In this document: in pieces, positions 7,567 through 15,921 of the stretch | Numbering within the stretch: the stretch's first letter is position 1 | Layout of the letters: every line of letters begins with the position of its first letter | Assembly: GCF_026339735.1 (NCBI RefSeq) | Contig: NZ_JAPEQG010000001.1 | Span: 7,152,501-7,216,500 of the forward strand | Origin: Streptomyces sp. NBC_01669 | Lineage (GTDB): Bacteria > Actinomycetota > Actinomycetes > Streptomycetales > Streptomycetaceae | Length of the DNA: 64,000 bases | Reading direction: 5' to 3' | Notes under the pieces: model-generated | Told to the model about the DNA's origin: nothing | Database searches by the model: none | What the model saw: the letters and a program-made list of their open reading frames with translations, nothing else | Translations under genes and position numbers: made by a program

Positions 7567-7803
7567 TCACCTCCTTGAGCCGGCGAATCCGCGTCGGACC
7601 TGGCGGGTCCGCCGCACGACCGCGTACCCCTCGGTGAGGATCCGGTCGGCGGCGAAGTTCCGGGCGATCGACGACGGCCCGGCGGGGACCAGCCTTTCGA
7701 ACTCCGCGATGCCGGTGGACCACCGGACCGTCACCCGCTCCGGGGCGTACGGTTCCTGGCGCCGCCGCGCCGGTGCATTGCCGAGTACGTCCCGCGCGGC
7801 CAC
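7567..7803 (-). CDS. Small hypothetical protein
   Basis: A 78-residue frame with an ATG start lies between two confident genes. It contains RVTVRWSTGIAEFERLV and ends in a basic tail. The middle has plausible codon bias for a streptomycete gene, but there is no clear ribosome-binding site and I recognise no family. It may be a remnant of a longer gene. The remaining sequence between 7485 and 8037 holds no other credible gene. Confidence 0.3.
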   Translation of the reverse strand: MAARDVLGNAPARRRQEPYAPERVTVRWSTGIAEFERLVPAGPSSIARNFAADRILTEGYAVVRRTRQVRRGFAGSRR

Positions 7804-8037
7804 CCGGTGGAGACGAAGACGGTGGCGGCGACGCCGTGCGTGTCTCGATGTCGATGTTCTGCATGCGCGACTTTGCCGCCCGGTGCGTCGGATGCCCGAA
7901 TTCCGGATGACGCACGCTCAGCGGGCCGTCAAGGGGACCCCATCGGACGGACTTGGCATGAACACTTCCGGCGCGGCGCCCGTGCTGCTACCACGGAGTA
8001 GGGCAGAGATCCTGCCGGTCGGTTCAAGGGAGAATCC

Positions 8038-8838
8038 ATGAAGATATCCAGACTTGTGGCGTTATCGTCCTCGCTTCTGCTCGGTGCCGTACTCGCCCTG
8101 ACCGGGGCGGCCACCGCGAACGCCGCAACGTCCGTCGATTACGTCGCACTCGGCGACTCGTACTCCTCGGGGGTCGGCTCCGGCAGCTACGACAGCGCCA
8201 GCGGCGACTGCAAGCGCAGCACCAAGGCCTATCCCGCGCTCTGGGCCGCCGCCAACTCGCCCGCGTCGTTCGCCTTCACGGCCTGCTCGGGCGCCCGTAC
8301 CGGCGATGTGACGGCCGGACAGCTCGGCCCGCTCTCCGCCTCGACCGACCTCGTCTCGATCTCCATCGGCGGCAATGACGCGGGCTTCGCCGATGTCATG
8401 ACCACCTGTGTCCTCCAGTCGGAATCCACCTGCCTCAGCCGGATCGCCACCGCCCGCAGCTATGTCGACTCCACCCTGCCCGGCAAGCTCGACTCGGTGT
8501 ACACGGCGATCAGGTCCAAGGCGCCGTCCGCCCACGTCGTCGTCCTCGGTTACCCCCGCTTCTACAAGATCGGCGGCAGTTGCCTCGCCGGCCTGAGCGA
8601 GACCGAGCGCTCCGCCATCAACAGCGCCTCCGACTACCTCAACGCGGCAACCGCCAAGCGTGCGGCCGACCACGGCTTCACCTTCAGCGATGTCGCATCC
8701 AGGTTCACCGGGCACGAGATCTGCTCCGGCAGCGCCTGGCTGCACAGTGTCAACTGGCTCAACATCGGTGAGTCCTACCACCCCACCGCCGCCGGGCAGT
8801 CGGGCGGCTATCTGCCCGCCCTCAACTCGGTGGTCTGA
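8038..8838 (+). CDS. Secreted SGNH/GDSL esterase-lipase
   Basis: The 266-residue protein is an extracellular ester hydrolase. Residues 1 to about 30 are a signal peptide ending ANA. Block I is ALGDSYSSG with nucleophile Ser41. Gly and Asn oxyanion residues occur in block III (SIGGNDAGF). The catalytic His is in ESYHPTAAGQ near the C-terminus. Six cysteines in the mature part suggest three disulfides, as in the S. rimosus and S. scabies enzymes of this family. ATG 8038 follows AGGGAG. Codon 9 (8062-8064) is TTA, the only one I found in the window, and the first codons are otherwise rare (ATA, AGA, CTT). Translation is therefore likely to depend on bldA tRNA, tying expression to development. 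Confidence 0.9.
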   Translation: MKISRLVALSSSLLLGAVLALTGAATANAATSVDYVALGDSYSSGVGSGSYDSASGDCKRSTKAYPALWAAANSPASFAFTACSGARTGDVTAGQLGPLSASTDLVSISIGGNDAGFADVMTTCVLQSESTCLSRIATARSYVDSTLPGKLDSVYTAIRSKAPSAHVVVLGYPRFYKIGGSCLAGLSETERSAINSASDYLNAATAKRAADHGFTFSDVASRFTGHEICSGSAWLHSVNWLNIGESYHPTAAGQSGGYLPALNSVV

Positions 8839-8869
8839 CGGGGCGGCGGAAGGGCCACGGGCCGCCCCG
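8839..8869. terminator. Bidirectional terminator
   Basis: CGGGGCGGC at 8839-8847 pairs perfectly with GCCGCCCCG at 8861-8869 around a 13-nt loop. It fills the gap between the converging esterase and kinase genes, directly after one stop codon and just before the other. Confidence 0.7.
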
Positions 8870-8870
8870 G

Positions 8871-10499
8871 TCAGTCGCCCGCCGGAGCGGAAGCCCCTTC
8901 CGCCGTGGCGGAGGCCCCGTCCGTCGGGGTCTCCGTCCGGCAGGTCACCGAGAACGCCACTCCGTTCGAGGTGACCGCGACCGGACTCCTCACCTCCAGG
9001 GTGATCGTTCCGTGGTACGTGGTGTCCTGCCGGTACGTCAGCTCCGAGTGCGCCACCTGCTTCGACCGCCCGTCGCCGGCGCCGAAGGACAGCGACTGCC
9101 AGCCGGGATCCGAGCTCGTACCGTCCTTCAGCGCCCACCGGTACTCGACCTGTGCCGGCGTACGACCCACGGTGATCGTCGCCTCGACCGCCGGTGCCTC
9201 GGTGCGCGGCGGCGGGCAAGTGCCCTCGTAGCTCTCGCGTACGGGGGTGAGATACACCGTCACGGTCTGGGGCGGCGGCTTGCTCGTACTGCTGTTGCCG
9301 GTGTTCCCGGCGCCGCCTGCGCCCGGTGATCCGTCGGCGTCGGACGTTACCCGGGTGGCGGGCGCCGAGCGCGGGGCGCTGCTGGTCGGGCCCGGGCCGG
9401 GGGCGCCGGTGGACCCTCCCGCGTTCTTGTCGTCGCCCTTGTGGGCCAGTGTCCAGACGATCCCGCCGACGGCCAGCAGCAGGACCGCCAGCCCTACGGC
9501 GAGAACGGCGACCGCCCGACGCGACCGCTCCTCGGGGGCGTACGCGGATGTCGCAGACGAAGCGGGGGAGGGGAAGGCGGTCGGGGGAAAAGGCGTCGCG
9601 GGCGCCGTCGTGCCGGCCGTCATCGTGGCGCCGTGCGGATCCGCCGCGCCGGCCCCCGCGGCCCGCGGCGTACCCCCGGCGGCGACGATCCGCAGCCGAT
9701 GCTCGGCCTCCGCAGCCGAGAGCCGCTCGGCCGGGTCCTTGCGCAGCAGCGCCTCGACGACCGGGGCGAGCGGGCCGGCTCGCCGGGGCGGCGGCAGTTC
9801 CTCGTCGACCACCGCCCGGAGCGTGTTCAGCGGGGTGTTCTGACGGAACGGCGAATTGCCCTCGGTCGCGGCGTACAGAAGCACACCGAGTGACCACAGA
9901 TCCGATTCGGGCCCCGGCGTGCGTCCCAGTGCGCGCTCCGGTGCCAGGAACTCCGGCGAGCCGATCAGTTCACCCGTCATGGTGAGTGCGGACGTCCCCT
10001 CGACCATGGCGATGCCGAAGTCCGTCAGCACCACCCGCCCGTCGTTGGCGAGCAGCACGTTGCCGGGTTTCACATCGCGGTGCAGCACCCCGGACCCATG
10101 GGCGCTGCGCAGCGCGGCCAGCACCTCCGCGCCGATGTGCGCCGCCCGCTGTGGGGACATGGGGCCCTCGGCGTCCAGTACGTCGGAGAGCGCGAGCCCG
10201 CGGATCAGCTCCATCACGATCCACGGGCGGGAGTCCTCGGTCGCCACGTCGTAGACGGTGACCACGTTGCGGTGGGAGACCCTCGCCGCCGCCCAGGCCT
10301 CCCGCTCCAGGCGCGCGTAAAGCCGCTGTACGTCGGGGGTGGGCAGCCCCGACGGGGCGCGGACCTCCTTCACGGCGACCTCGCGCCCCAGCACCTCGTC
10401 GCGCGCCCGCCACACGGTCCCCATCCCGCCCTGGCCCAGGGGGCCCAGCAGGCGGTAGCGGCCCGCGATCAGTCGGTCCTCGCCCGGCACTTCGCTCAC
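8871..10499 (-). CDS. Membrane Ser/Thr protein kinase, PknB-like
   Basis: The 542-residue protein has an intact Hanks-type kinase domain at about 14-270: GQGGMGTV glycine loop (22-29), Lys44, HRDVKPGN (Asp142), DFG (160-162) and an SPEFLAPE activation segment. A Pro/Ala-rich linker leads to one membrane helix at about 329-351. About 190 residues follow outside, beginning with a low-complexity Gly/Ser/Thr stretch. The folded outer part has paired cysteines and a predicted beta-rich fold, with no PASTA repeats. Topology places the kinase inside and a sensor outside. GTG 10497-10499 follows GGGGGAT. Partner proteins and ligand are unknown. Confidence 0.9.
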   Translation of the reverse strand: MSEVPGEDRLIAGRYRLLGPLGQGGMGTVWRARDEVLGREVAVKEVRAPSGLPTPDVQRLYARLEREAWAAARVSHRNVVTVYDVATEDSRPWIVMELIRGLALSDVLDAEGPMSPQRAAHIGAEVLAALRSAHGSGVLHRDVKPGNVLLANDGRVVLTDFGIAMVEGTSALTMTGELIGSPEFLAPERALGRTPGPESDLWSLGVLLYAATEGNSPFRQNTPLNTLRAVVDEELPPPRRAGPLAPVVEALLRKDPAERLSAAEAEHRLRIVAAGGTPRAAGAGAADPHGATMTAGTTAPATPFPPTAFPSPASSATSAYAPEERSRRAVAVLAVGLAVLLLAVGGIVWTLAHKGDDKNAGGSTGAPGPGPTSSAPRSAPATRVTSDADGSPGAGGAGNTGNSSTSKPPPQTVTVYLTPVRESYEGTCPPPRTEAPAVEATITVGRTPAQVEYRWALKDGTSSDPGWQSLSFGAGDGRSKQVAHSELTYRQDTTYHGTITLEVRSPVAVTSNGVAFSVTCRTETPTDGASATAEGASAPAGD

Positions 10500-10728
10500 G
10501 GTGATCCCCCATCCGCAGGAGTGGCGGCAGCACGGCGGAAACCTCTCCACGCTAGCTCAGACCGGACCGTTCCCGACCCCCTTGCGCACCAATCCGCCGC
10601 TGCGGGCGAACCGTTCCCGTTCTGTCCAACTCGCCCTGTAATCGAGCGAATTATGAGTACGGTCGTCAACCTCCGTATGTGTGTACTCAATCCGGCGCCC
10701 GGGATACACGCGTGTCATCGCGGGGGGA

Positions 10729-10734
10729 TAGGGT
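10729..10734 (+). promoter_or_regulatory. Candidate -10 element for the small gene at 10778
   Basis: TAGGGT at 10729-10734 matches the streptomycete housekeeping -10 pattern. A perfect 10-bp palindrome ACACGCGTGT at 10706-10715 lies where the -35 region would be. It leaves an untranslated leader of about 37 nt before ATG 10778. Confidence 0.35.
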
Positions 10735-10777
10735 TAACCTGCCCGGGCCGGGTGCCCTCGTACGGGTGGGGAGTGAC

Positions 10778-11041
10778 ATGGAACAGATAGCGATGCGCAG
10801 CAGGCCGCGTGTGCCTGCCATCACATGTGGGAGCAGTGCGACCAGTTCGCGCCTCGACCGCCATCTCGCAGTGCTCGGCGGCCCCGCCGTCCCGCAGCGC
10901 GAGACCGCGGAGGCGACGTCGCTGATGCTGGAGCTCACCTCGCGCGACGCCGCGCACAGCCGCCGGAGCAGGAGCGCGCGTGTCTCGCTCTTCGCCCCGC
11001 TGCGGCGTCTGCGGCGCTCGCTCTTCGGCAGCCGCCACTGA
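10778..11041 (+). CDS. Small basic hypothetical protein
   Basis: The 87-residue product is rich in Arg and Ser, with a C-terminal RLRRSLFGSRH tail. The middle (about 40-55) has a short amphipathic helix, TAEATSLMLELTSRD. It is divergent from the kinase gene. ATG 10778 is preceded by GGGGAGTGAC, an acceptable ribosome site. Similar short basic proteins occur in many streptomycetes, but I know no function. Its charge would fit nucleic-acid or membrane binding; this is inference only. Confidence 0.5.
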   Translation: MEQIAMRSRPRVPAITCGSSATSSRLDRHLAVLGGPAVPQRETAEATSLMLELTSRDAAHSRRSRSARVSLFAPLRRLRRSLFGSRH

Positions 11042-11121
11042 CCCGACGGCCTGTCACCATCGATCCGGCCCCCGACCGATCGCCCGTCCCTGACTGAACC
11101 GGCCCACCGCTCGGGCCGCGC

Positions 11122-12318
11122 TCAGGCGATCACACCGTCCCGGCGCAGCTCTGCTGTCTGCTCGTCCGTCATCCCCGCGGCCCGCAGCAGTGCTTCGGTG
11201 TGCTCACCGAGCGCCGGTACGGCTCCCATCCGCGGCTCCGCCCCGCCCGGCAGCGTGATCGGCGGCAGCATGGCCCGCAGCGCCCCGACCGGTGATTCCA
11301 CTTCCCGCCACCGGTCCCGCGCCGCCAGCTGCGGGTGCGCCGCCACATCCGCCACGGTGTTCAGCCGGGCGCAGGCGATGCCCGCGGCGTCCAGCCCGGC
11401 CAGCGCCTCCTGCGTGGTCAGCGTGGCGAGCACCTCGGCGACCACCGCATCGGTCCGCTCCCGGTGAGCGGTCCGTGCGGTGTTCGTCGCGAAGTCCGGA
11501 TCGTCCGCCAACTCCGGCCGTCCCAGAACATGCTCCGTGAGCCGGCGCCACTCCCGGTCGTTCTGCACGGAGAGCAGCAGGTGTTCCCCGTCCGCCGTCT
11601 CGAATGCGTCGTAGGGGGCGATGACGGGATGCGCGAGCCCCGTGCGCGCCGGGGTTTCGCCTCCATGCATCCGATGGTGCAGCGGATGCCCCATCCACTC
11701 GGTCAGCGCCTCCAGCATCGAGATCTCGACCGGCCCGCCGAGTCCGGTGGTCGCGCGCCGCAGCAGCGCCGCGAGCACCCCCGAGAAGGCGTACATCGCC
11801 GCCGCGATGTCGGCGGCGGGCACACCCGCCTTCACCGGCTGCCCGGGCGTGCCGGTGACGGAGACCAGTCCCGCCTCGCACTGCACGAGCATGTCGTAGG
11901 CCCGCTTGTGTGCATACGGCCCGTCGGCGCCGTACCCCGAGATGTCGACGGCGACCAGCCGCGGGTGCGCGGCGCAGAGCGTCGTGGCGTCCAGACCGAG
12001 CCGGGCGGCCGCGCCCTGGGCGAGGTTCTGTACGAACACATCGGCGTCGGCGACCAGCCGGTGCACCACGGCGAGGCCGCGCGGGTCCTTGAGGTCGATC
12101 GCGAGGGACTCCTTGCCGCGGTTGCACCAGACGAAATGCGAGGCCAGACCGCGGGCAGCGGTGTCGTAACCGCGTGCGAAGTCGCCGCCGTCCGGGCGCT
12201 CGATCTTGATGACCCGGGCGCCGAGGTCGGCGAGCTGCCTGGTGGCGAACGGGGCGGCGACGGCCTGTTCGACGGCGACGACGGTGATGCCGTCCAGGGG
12301 GAGGGGGTGAGTGCTCAT
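11122..12318 (-). CDS. CaiB/BaiF family CoA-transferase (class III)
   Basis: The 398-residue protein matches family III CoA-transferases, which move CoA between an acyl-CoA and a free carboxylate through an aspartyl intermediate. The N-terminal motif VEQAVAAPFATRQLADLGA and VIKIERPDGGDFAR are typical. The nucleophilic Asp is expected in the YDMLVQCEAGL region or just after the KESLAIDLK motif. The C-terminal lid (PVIAPYDAFETADG) is present. The start at 12318 aligns with the family. The promoter side contains ACGATAGGTA, which also occurs before the transporter gene at 28957. It diverges from the M20 amidohydrolase. Substrate cannot be told. Confidence 0.88.
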   Translation of the reverse strand: MSTHPLPLDGITVVAVEQAVAAPFATRQLADLGARVIKIERPDGGDFARGYDTAARGLASHFVWCNRGKESLAIDLKDPRGLAVVHRLVADADVFVQNLAQGAAARLGLDATTLCAAHPRLVAVDISGYGADGPYAHKRAYDMLVQCEAGLVSVTGTPGQPVKAGVPAADIAAAMYAFSGVLAALLRRATTGLGGPVEISMLEALTEWMGHPLHHRMHGGETPARTGLAHPVIAPYDAFETADGEHLLLSVQNDREWRRLTEHVLGRPELADDPDFATNTARTAHRERTDAVVAEVLATLTTQEALAGLDAAGIACARLNTVADVAAHPQLAARDRWREVESPVGALRAMLPPITLPGGAEPRMGAVPALGEHTEALLRAAGMTDEQTAELRRDGVIA

Positions 12319-12440
12319 AAGAACCGTACCTATCGTGTACGTAACAACTTTGTCATCCCGAGATGTTGACGTCGAAAACTTCTGGGGCCAGGGTGCTGAT
12401 CGTTTGGCACGTACACAGCACCTCACCCCCGGAGGCGTAC

Positions 12441-14186
12441 ATGTGTGACCTGCACGACCAGCATGAGCACGCGCACGAAGCAGCCATGGCAGCCGGCCCG
12501 GTCCTCAGCCGCAGACGGATCATGCAGTTGCTCGGCGCGGCAGGGGTGACCACCGCCGTGATGACGGCCGAGGCCGATCCCGCGATGGCCGCGGCCTCCG
12601 AGGCGGCCGAAGCCGCGACGGACGACGGTTACGAGGCCCCGAAGGGACTGGCGCAGGACAGCCCGGCCAAACAGGCGGCCATCGGCTGGATCGACACCAA
12701 CAGCGGCCGGATCACCGGGCTCAACGCGGAGATCTGGGACCACGCCGAACTCAGCCTGCGCGAGTGGAACTCCTCGCTCGCCGAGGCCGGGTTCCTGGAG
12801 AAGGCGGGATTCGACGTCGAGTTCGGCACTGCGGGCTTCCCGACCGCGTTCACCGCCACGTACCGCTACGGCAGCGGCGGCCCGGTCCTCGGCTTCAGCG
12901 GGGAGTACGACGCGCTGCCCGGCCTCTCGCAGAACAAGGGCGTCGGCCACCATGATCCGCGCGAGTACATCCACGACCCGTTCGCGCCCGGTTACGGCCC
13001 CGGACACGGTTGCGGGCACAGCGCGCTGGGAACGGCCGCCGCTGCGGCCGCGGCAGCCGTCGCCCAGGCCGCGGCGAAGCACCGGCTGCCCGTCACCGTG
13101 AAGTTCTTCGGCTCGACGGCCGAGGAGGCTCTGATCGGCAAGACGTACGCCGTCAGCAAGGGCGTGTACGACGGTCTGGACGCCTTCCTGGACTGGCATC
13201 CCTCCACCGCCAACGCCACCGGCTGGGGCACCACCACCGCGATGACCGCGGTGACCTTCACCTTCCTCGGGGTCGCCGGCCACGGCGGAACCCCGCTCGG
13301 CAACAAGAGCGCGCTGGACGCCGCCGTGATGATGGCGACGATGTCGGAGTTCCTGCGCGAGGAGAACCTCGCCCCGTCGGGGCGGCTCCACTGGGTGATC
13401 AACAATGGCGGTGACATCCCGAACGTCACCCCGGAGATCGCCGAGATCTCGTACTACGTCCGCGAAGGCAGTCCGGCCCGGGTGCAAGTACTGCTCGACA
13501 AGGTGATCGCGGTCTCCGAGGCGGCGGCGAAGGCCAGCCAGACCACGGTCGGACACCGGATCACCTCGGCCTGCTGGAACCAACTGCCGTCGAAGTCCTT
13601 CGCCGAGCTGCTGCACGAGAACATGACGCAGATCGGTCCGCCCGCATTCACCGAGGAGGCGCACCGGCTGGCGAAGGAACTCCAGGAGTCACTGGGACTC
13701 CCGGCCACCGGCATGCATGACAAGGTCGGCGCGCTCACCCCGCCCAACCCGGTCTTCATGGGCGGCGGTTCGACCGATGTTGCGGACATCAGCTGGAATG
13801 TGCCGACCGTGTCGATGGGCGCGGCGCTCGCCCCGATCGGCACCAAGATGCACACCTGGTCCACAGCCGCGTGTGCGGCCGCCGCGCCCGGCCAGGCGGC
13901 TGTGATCGCCGCAGCGAAGTATCTGGCCGCGACCGCGGTCGATCTGCTCACCCAGCCGGAGCGGCTGAAGGCGATCAAGGCCGAGTTCGCGGAACGCACC
14001 AAGGGACTGGCGTGGAAGACGGCGCTGCCCGGCGGCTATGAGCCACCGATGTACGAGCCGCCGGCCTGGTTCCTGAAGAGGACCGGGCAGAAGTGGCCGC
14101 CGAAGAACATCACCTGGCCGCCGAAGCGGGTCGTGTCGCAGGAGAAGTTCTCCTCGCTGGGGCCGGAACTGACACCGCAGAAGTAA
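12441..14186 (+). CDS. Tat-exported M20 amidohydrolase, AbgB-like
   Basis: The 581-residue protein belongs to the M20 metallopeptidase family, with similarity to p-aminobenzoyl-glutamate hydrolase subunit B. A His-rich start precedes a twin-arginine signal, LSRRRIMQLLGAAG (about 29-42), and an Ala-rich cleavage region, so a folded metalloenzyme would be exported by Tat. Metal-binding motifs include GHGCGHSALG and the Glu pair in STAEEALIG. The inserted dimerisation domain begins near GVAGHGGTPLG. ATG 12441 follows CCGGAGG. The long Pro/Trp-rich C-terminus (about 525-581) is typical of the exported branch. The natural substrate is likely an N-acyl amino acid or dipeptide. Confidence 0.87.
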   Translation: MCDLHDQHEHAHEAAMAAGPVLSRRRIMQLLGAAGVTTAVMTAEADPAMAAASEAAEAATDDGYEAPKGLAQDSPAKQAAIGWIDTNSGRITGLNAEIWDHAELSLREWNSSLAEAGFLEKAGFDVEFGTAGFPTAFTATYRYGSGGPVLGFSGEYDALPGLSQNKGVGHHDPREYIHDPFAPGYGPGHGCGHSALGTAAAAAAAAVAQAAAKHRLPVTVKFFGSTAEEALIGKTYAVSKGVYDGLDAFLDWHPSTANATGWGTTTAMTAVTFTFLGVAGHGGTPLGNKSALDAAVMMATMSEFLREENLAPSGRLHWVINNGGDIPNVTPEIAEISYYVREGSPARVQVLLDKVIAVSEAAAKASQTTVGHRITSACWNQLPSKSFAELLHENMTQIGPPAFTEEAHRLAKELQESLGLPATGMHDKVGALTPPNPVFMGGGSTDVADISWNVPTVSMGAALAPIGTKMHTWSTAACAAAAPGQAAVIAAAKYLAATAVDLLTQPERLKAIKAEFAERTKGLAWKTALPGGYEPPMYEPPAWFLKRTGQKWPPKNITWPPKRVVSQEKFSSLGPELTPQK

Positions 14187-14219
14187 AGGGGCAGAACTAA
14201 AGGGGCAGAAGTAAAGGGC
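14178..14219. repeat. Three tandem 14-bp repeats spanning a stop codon
   Basis: Units CAGAAGTAAAGGGG (14178-14191), CAGAACTAAAGGGG (14192-14205) and CAGAAGTAAAGGGC (14206-14219) are contiguous. The first contains the natural TAA of the amidohydrolase gene. The copies place a TAA in each of the three forward frames. Confidence 0.75.
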
Positions 14220-14247
14220 GTGGTGCCGTGGCATGCCCCGGCACCAC
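14220..14247. terminator. Terminator after the amidohydrolase gene
   Basis: GTGGTGCCG at 14220-14228 pairs with CGGCACCAC at 14239-14247, a perfect 9-bp stem with a 10-nt loop, following the tandem repeats directly. Confidence 0.6.
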
Positions 14248-14358
14248 CGCACCGAGTGCCGCCTGCCTGGCGGTGGGAACCGTGCTCATGCCCGCCGGAG
14301 CCGGCGCCCGCAACGGTGACCCGGCCCGCGGACGACGGTCCGACCGGGACCGAAATAA

Positions 14359-14383
14359 TTCGGCACCGAAGTACTTCTAGACT
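14359..14383 (+). promoter_or_regulatory. Leaderless promoter with operator for the TetR gene
   Basis: TAGACT at 14378-14383 lies 6 nt before ATG 14390. Between the expected -35 and -10 is the dyad TTCGGCACCGAA (14359-14370), a perfect palindrome around CA, a plausible autoregulatory operator. Confidence 0.5.
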
Positions 14384-14389
14384 GTGCGC

Positions 14390-14998
14390 ATGTCCGAAAA
14401 GCGAGCAGCGCGTCTCAGTCCCGACGAACGAAGGGCTCAGTTGGTGGCCATCGGCCTGGACATGCTGGCCGACCGGTCACTGGACGAGCTCTCCACCGAC
14501 GAGGTGGCGCGCCGTGCCGGGATCTCCCGGGGGCTGCTGTTCCACTACTTCGACTCCAAGCGCGACTTCTACCGTGTCGTGGTGCAGCAGGAGTGCGACT
14601 GCTTCGTCGCAGCCACGGAACCGGACTCCTCGCTGGAGCCCGTTCCCTGGCTGCGGTCGTTCATCATCGGCTTCGTGGCGTACGTACTCGAGCACCGCAA
14701 GGTCTATCTGACCCTGGTCCGCGGCGCCGCGGGGAGTCATCCCACGGTGGAGGACATCGTCGAGGGGACCCGGGATACGCTCGCCCGGCGGGTGGAGGAG
14801 GGGCAGCGGCGGCTCGGGATGCCGGACTCGCCGTGGCTCTCCATCGCCAGCCGGGCCTGGATGGCGTTCGCCGAGGAGGCCGTCACCAGCTGGCCGCTCG
14901 ACGAGCCGGACGCGCTGGCGGAGCTCGCCGCCTTCCTGGAGTCGAGCTTCATCAGCCTGCTCAGCACGCTGGACCGGCCTGCCGCGCTGACGCATTGA
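14390..14998 (+). CDS. TetR/AcrR family regulator
   Basis: The 202-residue protein has an N-terminal TetR helix-turn-helix (STDEVARRAGISRGLLFHYF, about 38-57) followed by an all-helical ligand domain. Motifs such as YLTLVRGAAGSHPTVEDI in the core resemble TetR regulators of acyl or xenobiotic genes. A palindrome in its promoter suggests self-repression. The next gene downstream is on the other strand, so any target beyond itself is unclear. The divergent or neighbouring candidate would be the amidohydrolase region upstream. Confidence 0.87.
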   Translation: MSEKRAARLSPDERRAQLVAIGLDMLADRSLDELSTDEVARRAGISRGLLFHYFDSKRDFYRVVVQQECDCFVAATEPDSSLEPVPWLRSFIIGFVAYVLEHRKVYLTLVRGAAGSHPTVEDIVEGTRDTLARRVEEGQRRLGMPDSPWLSIASRAWMAFAEEAVTSWPLDEPDALAELAAFLESSFISLLSTLDRPAALTH

Positions 14999-15099
14999 TT
15001 CCGCGGTGAGCCCGGTGGGCGTGCCGCGCCGGCGCGATGACCCGTCGAGTGTCCGGGGCGTCCGCCGCGTCGGTGCGGTGGCCCCTCGGTGAGTCCGTG

Positions 15100-15921
15100 T
15101 CACTCGCCGCCGCGCGCATGGCGCCGGACGGCCAGCGGTACGAATACCACGAGGAGCGCCGCCGACCAGGCGAGCGTGCCCGCCACCGGGTGGGCTGCCG
15201 GCCAGGCGGCGTCCGCGGACGGCGCCGCATTGCCGAACAGGTCGCGGGTGGCGGCGGCCATGGCGCTGATCGGGTTCCACTCCGCGACCGTCCGGAGCAG
15301 GCCGGGCAGATTGTCGGTCGGGATGTAGGCGCTGGACAGCAGCGGCAGGATGAACGTGGCGCTGCCCAGCTGGCCCGCCGCCTCCTCGTTCCGGATGAGC
15401 AGCCCCAGCCAGCAGCCCAGCCAGGACGTGGCGAACCGGAAGAGCAGCAGCAGTCCGAACCCGCCGAGTGCCGCCGACGGGCCGCCCTCGATGCGCCAGC
15501 CCACCGCCAGCCCGACCAGGATCAGCGGCACCATGCCGATCGCCGTGGTCAGCAGATCGGCCGCGGTCTGCCCGAGCGGTACGGCGGTGCGGCTCATCGG
15601 CAGCGTACGGAACCGGTCCATCACGCCCCGGTGGCAGTCCTGTGCGGACTGGAACATGCCGGTCATGATGCCGTTCGCCGCCGTCGCCGCGAGCAGCCCG
15701 GGCACCAGGAACGCGCGGTACTCCTGCCCGGGCATGGCGAGTGCGCTGCCGAACACGTACCCGAAGAACAGCAGCATCGTGATCGGCATGGTCTGGGTCA
15801 GGATCAGCACCCCGGGGGCGGCCTTGATCCGCTGCAGGTGGCGGCCCAGCACGGCGCAGCCGTCGGCCAGCGGTGTGCTGGTGACCGTGCGGGCCGCAGT
15901 CGCTTCCCGTGCCTGCGTCAT
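15100..15921 (-). CDS. ABC-2 type transporter permease, DrrB-like
   Basis: The 273-residue protein has six predicted membrane helices in the ABC-2 arrangement and the family region PGLLAATAANGIMTGMF followed by RGVMDRFRTLPMSR, the cytoplasmic coupling segment. A second conserved block is SAYIPTDNLPGLLRTVAEWN. These are the marks of the DrrB type that export hydrophobic drugs or lipids with a DrrA ATPase. Its start overlaps the end of the ATPase gene by 4 bp (ATGA), so the two are translated together. Controlled with it by the divergent TetR. Confidence 0.9.
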   Translation of the reverse strand: MTQAREATAARTVTSTPLADGCAVLGRHLQRIKAAPGVLILTQTMPITMLLFFGYVFGSALAMPGQEYRAFLVPGLLAATAANGIMTGMFQSAQDCHRGVMDRFRTLPMSRTAVPLGQTAADLLTTAIGMVPLILVGLAVGWRIEGGPSAALGGFGLLLLFRFATSWLGCWLGLLIRNEEAAGQLGSATFILPLLSSAYIPTDNLPGLLRTVAEWNPISAMAAATRDLFGNAAPSADAAWPAAHPVAGTLAWSAALLVVFVPLAVRRHARGGE

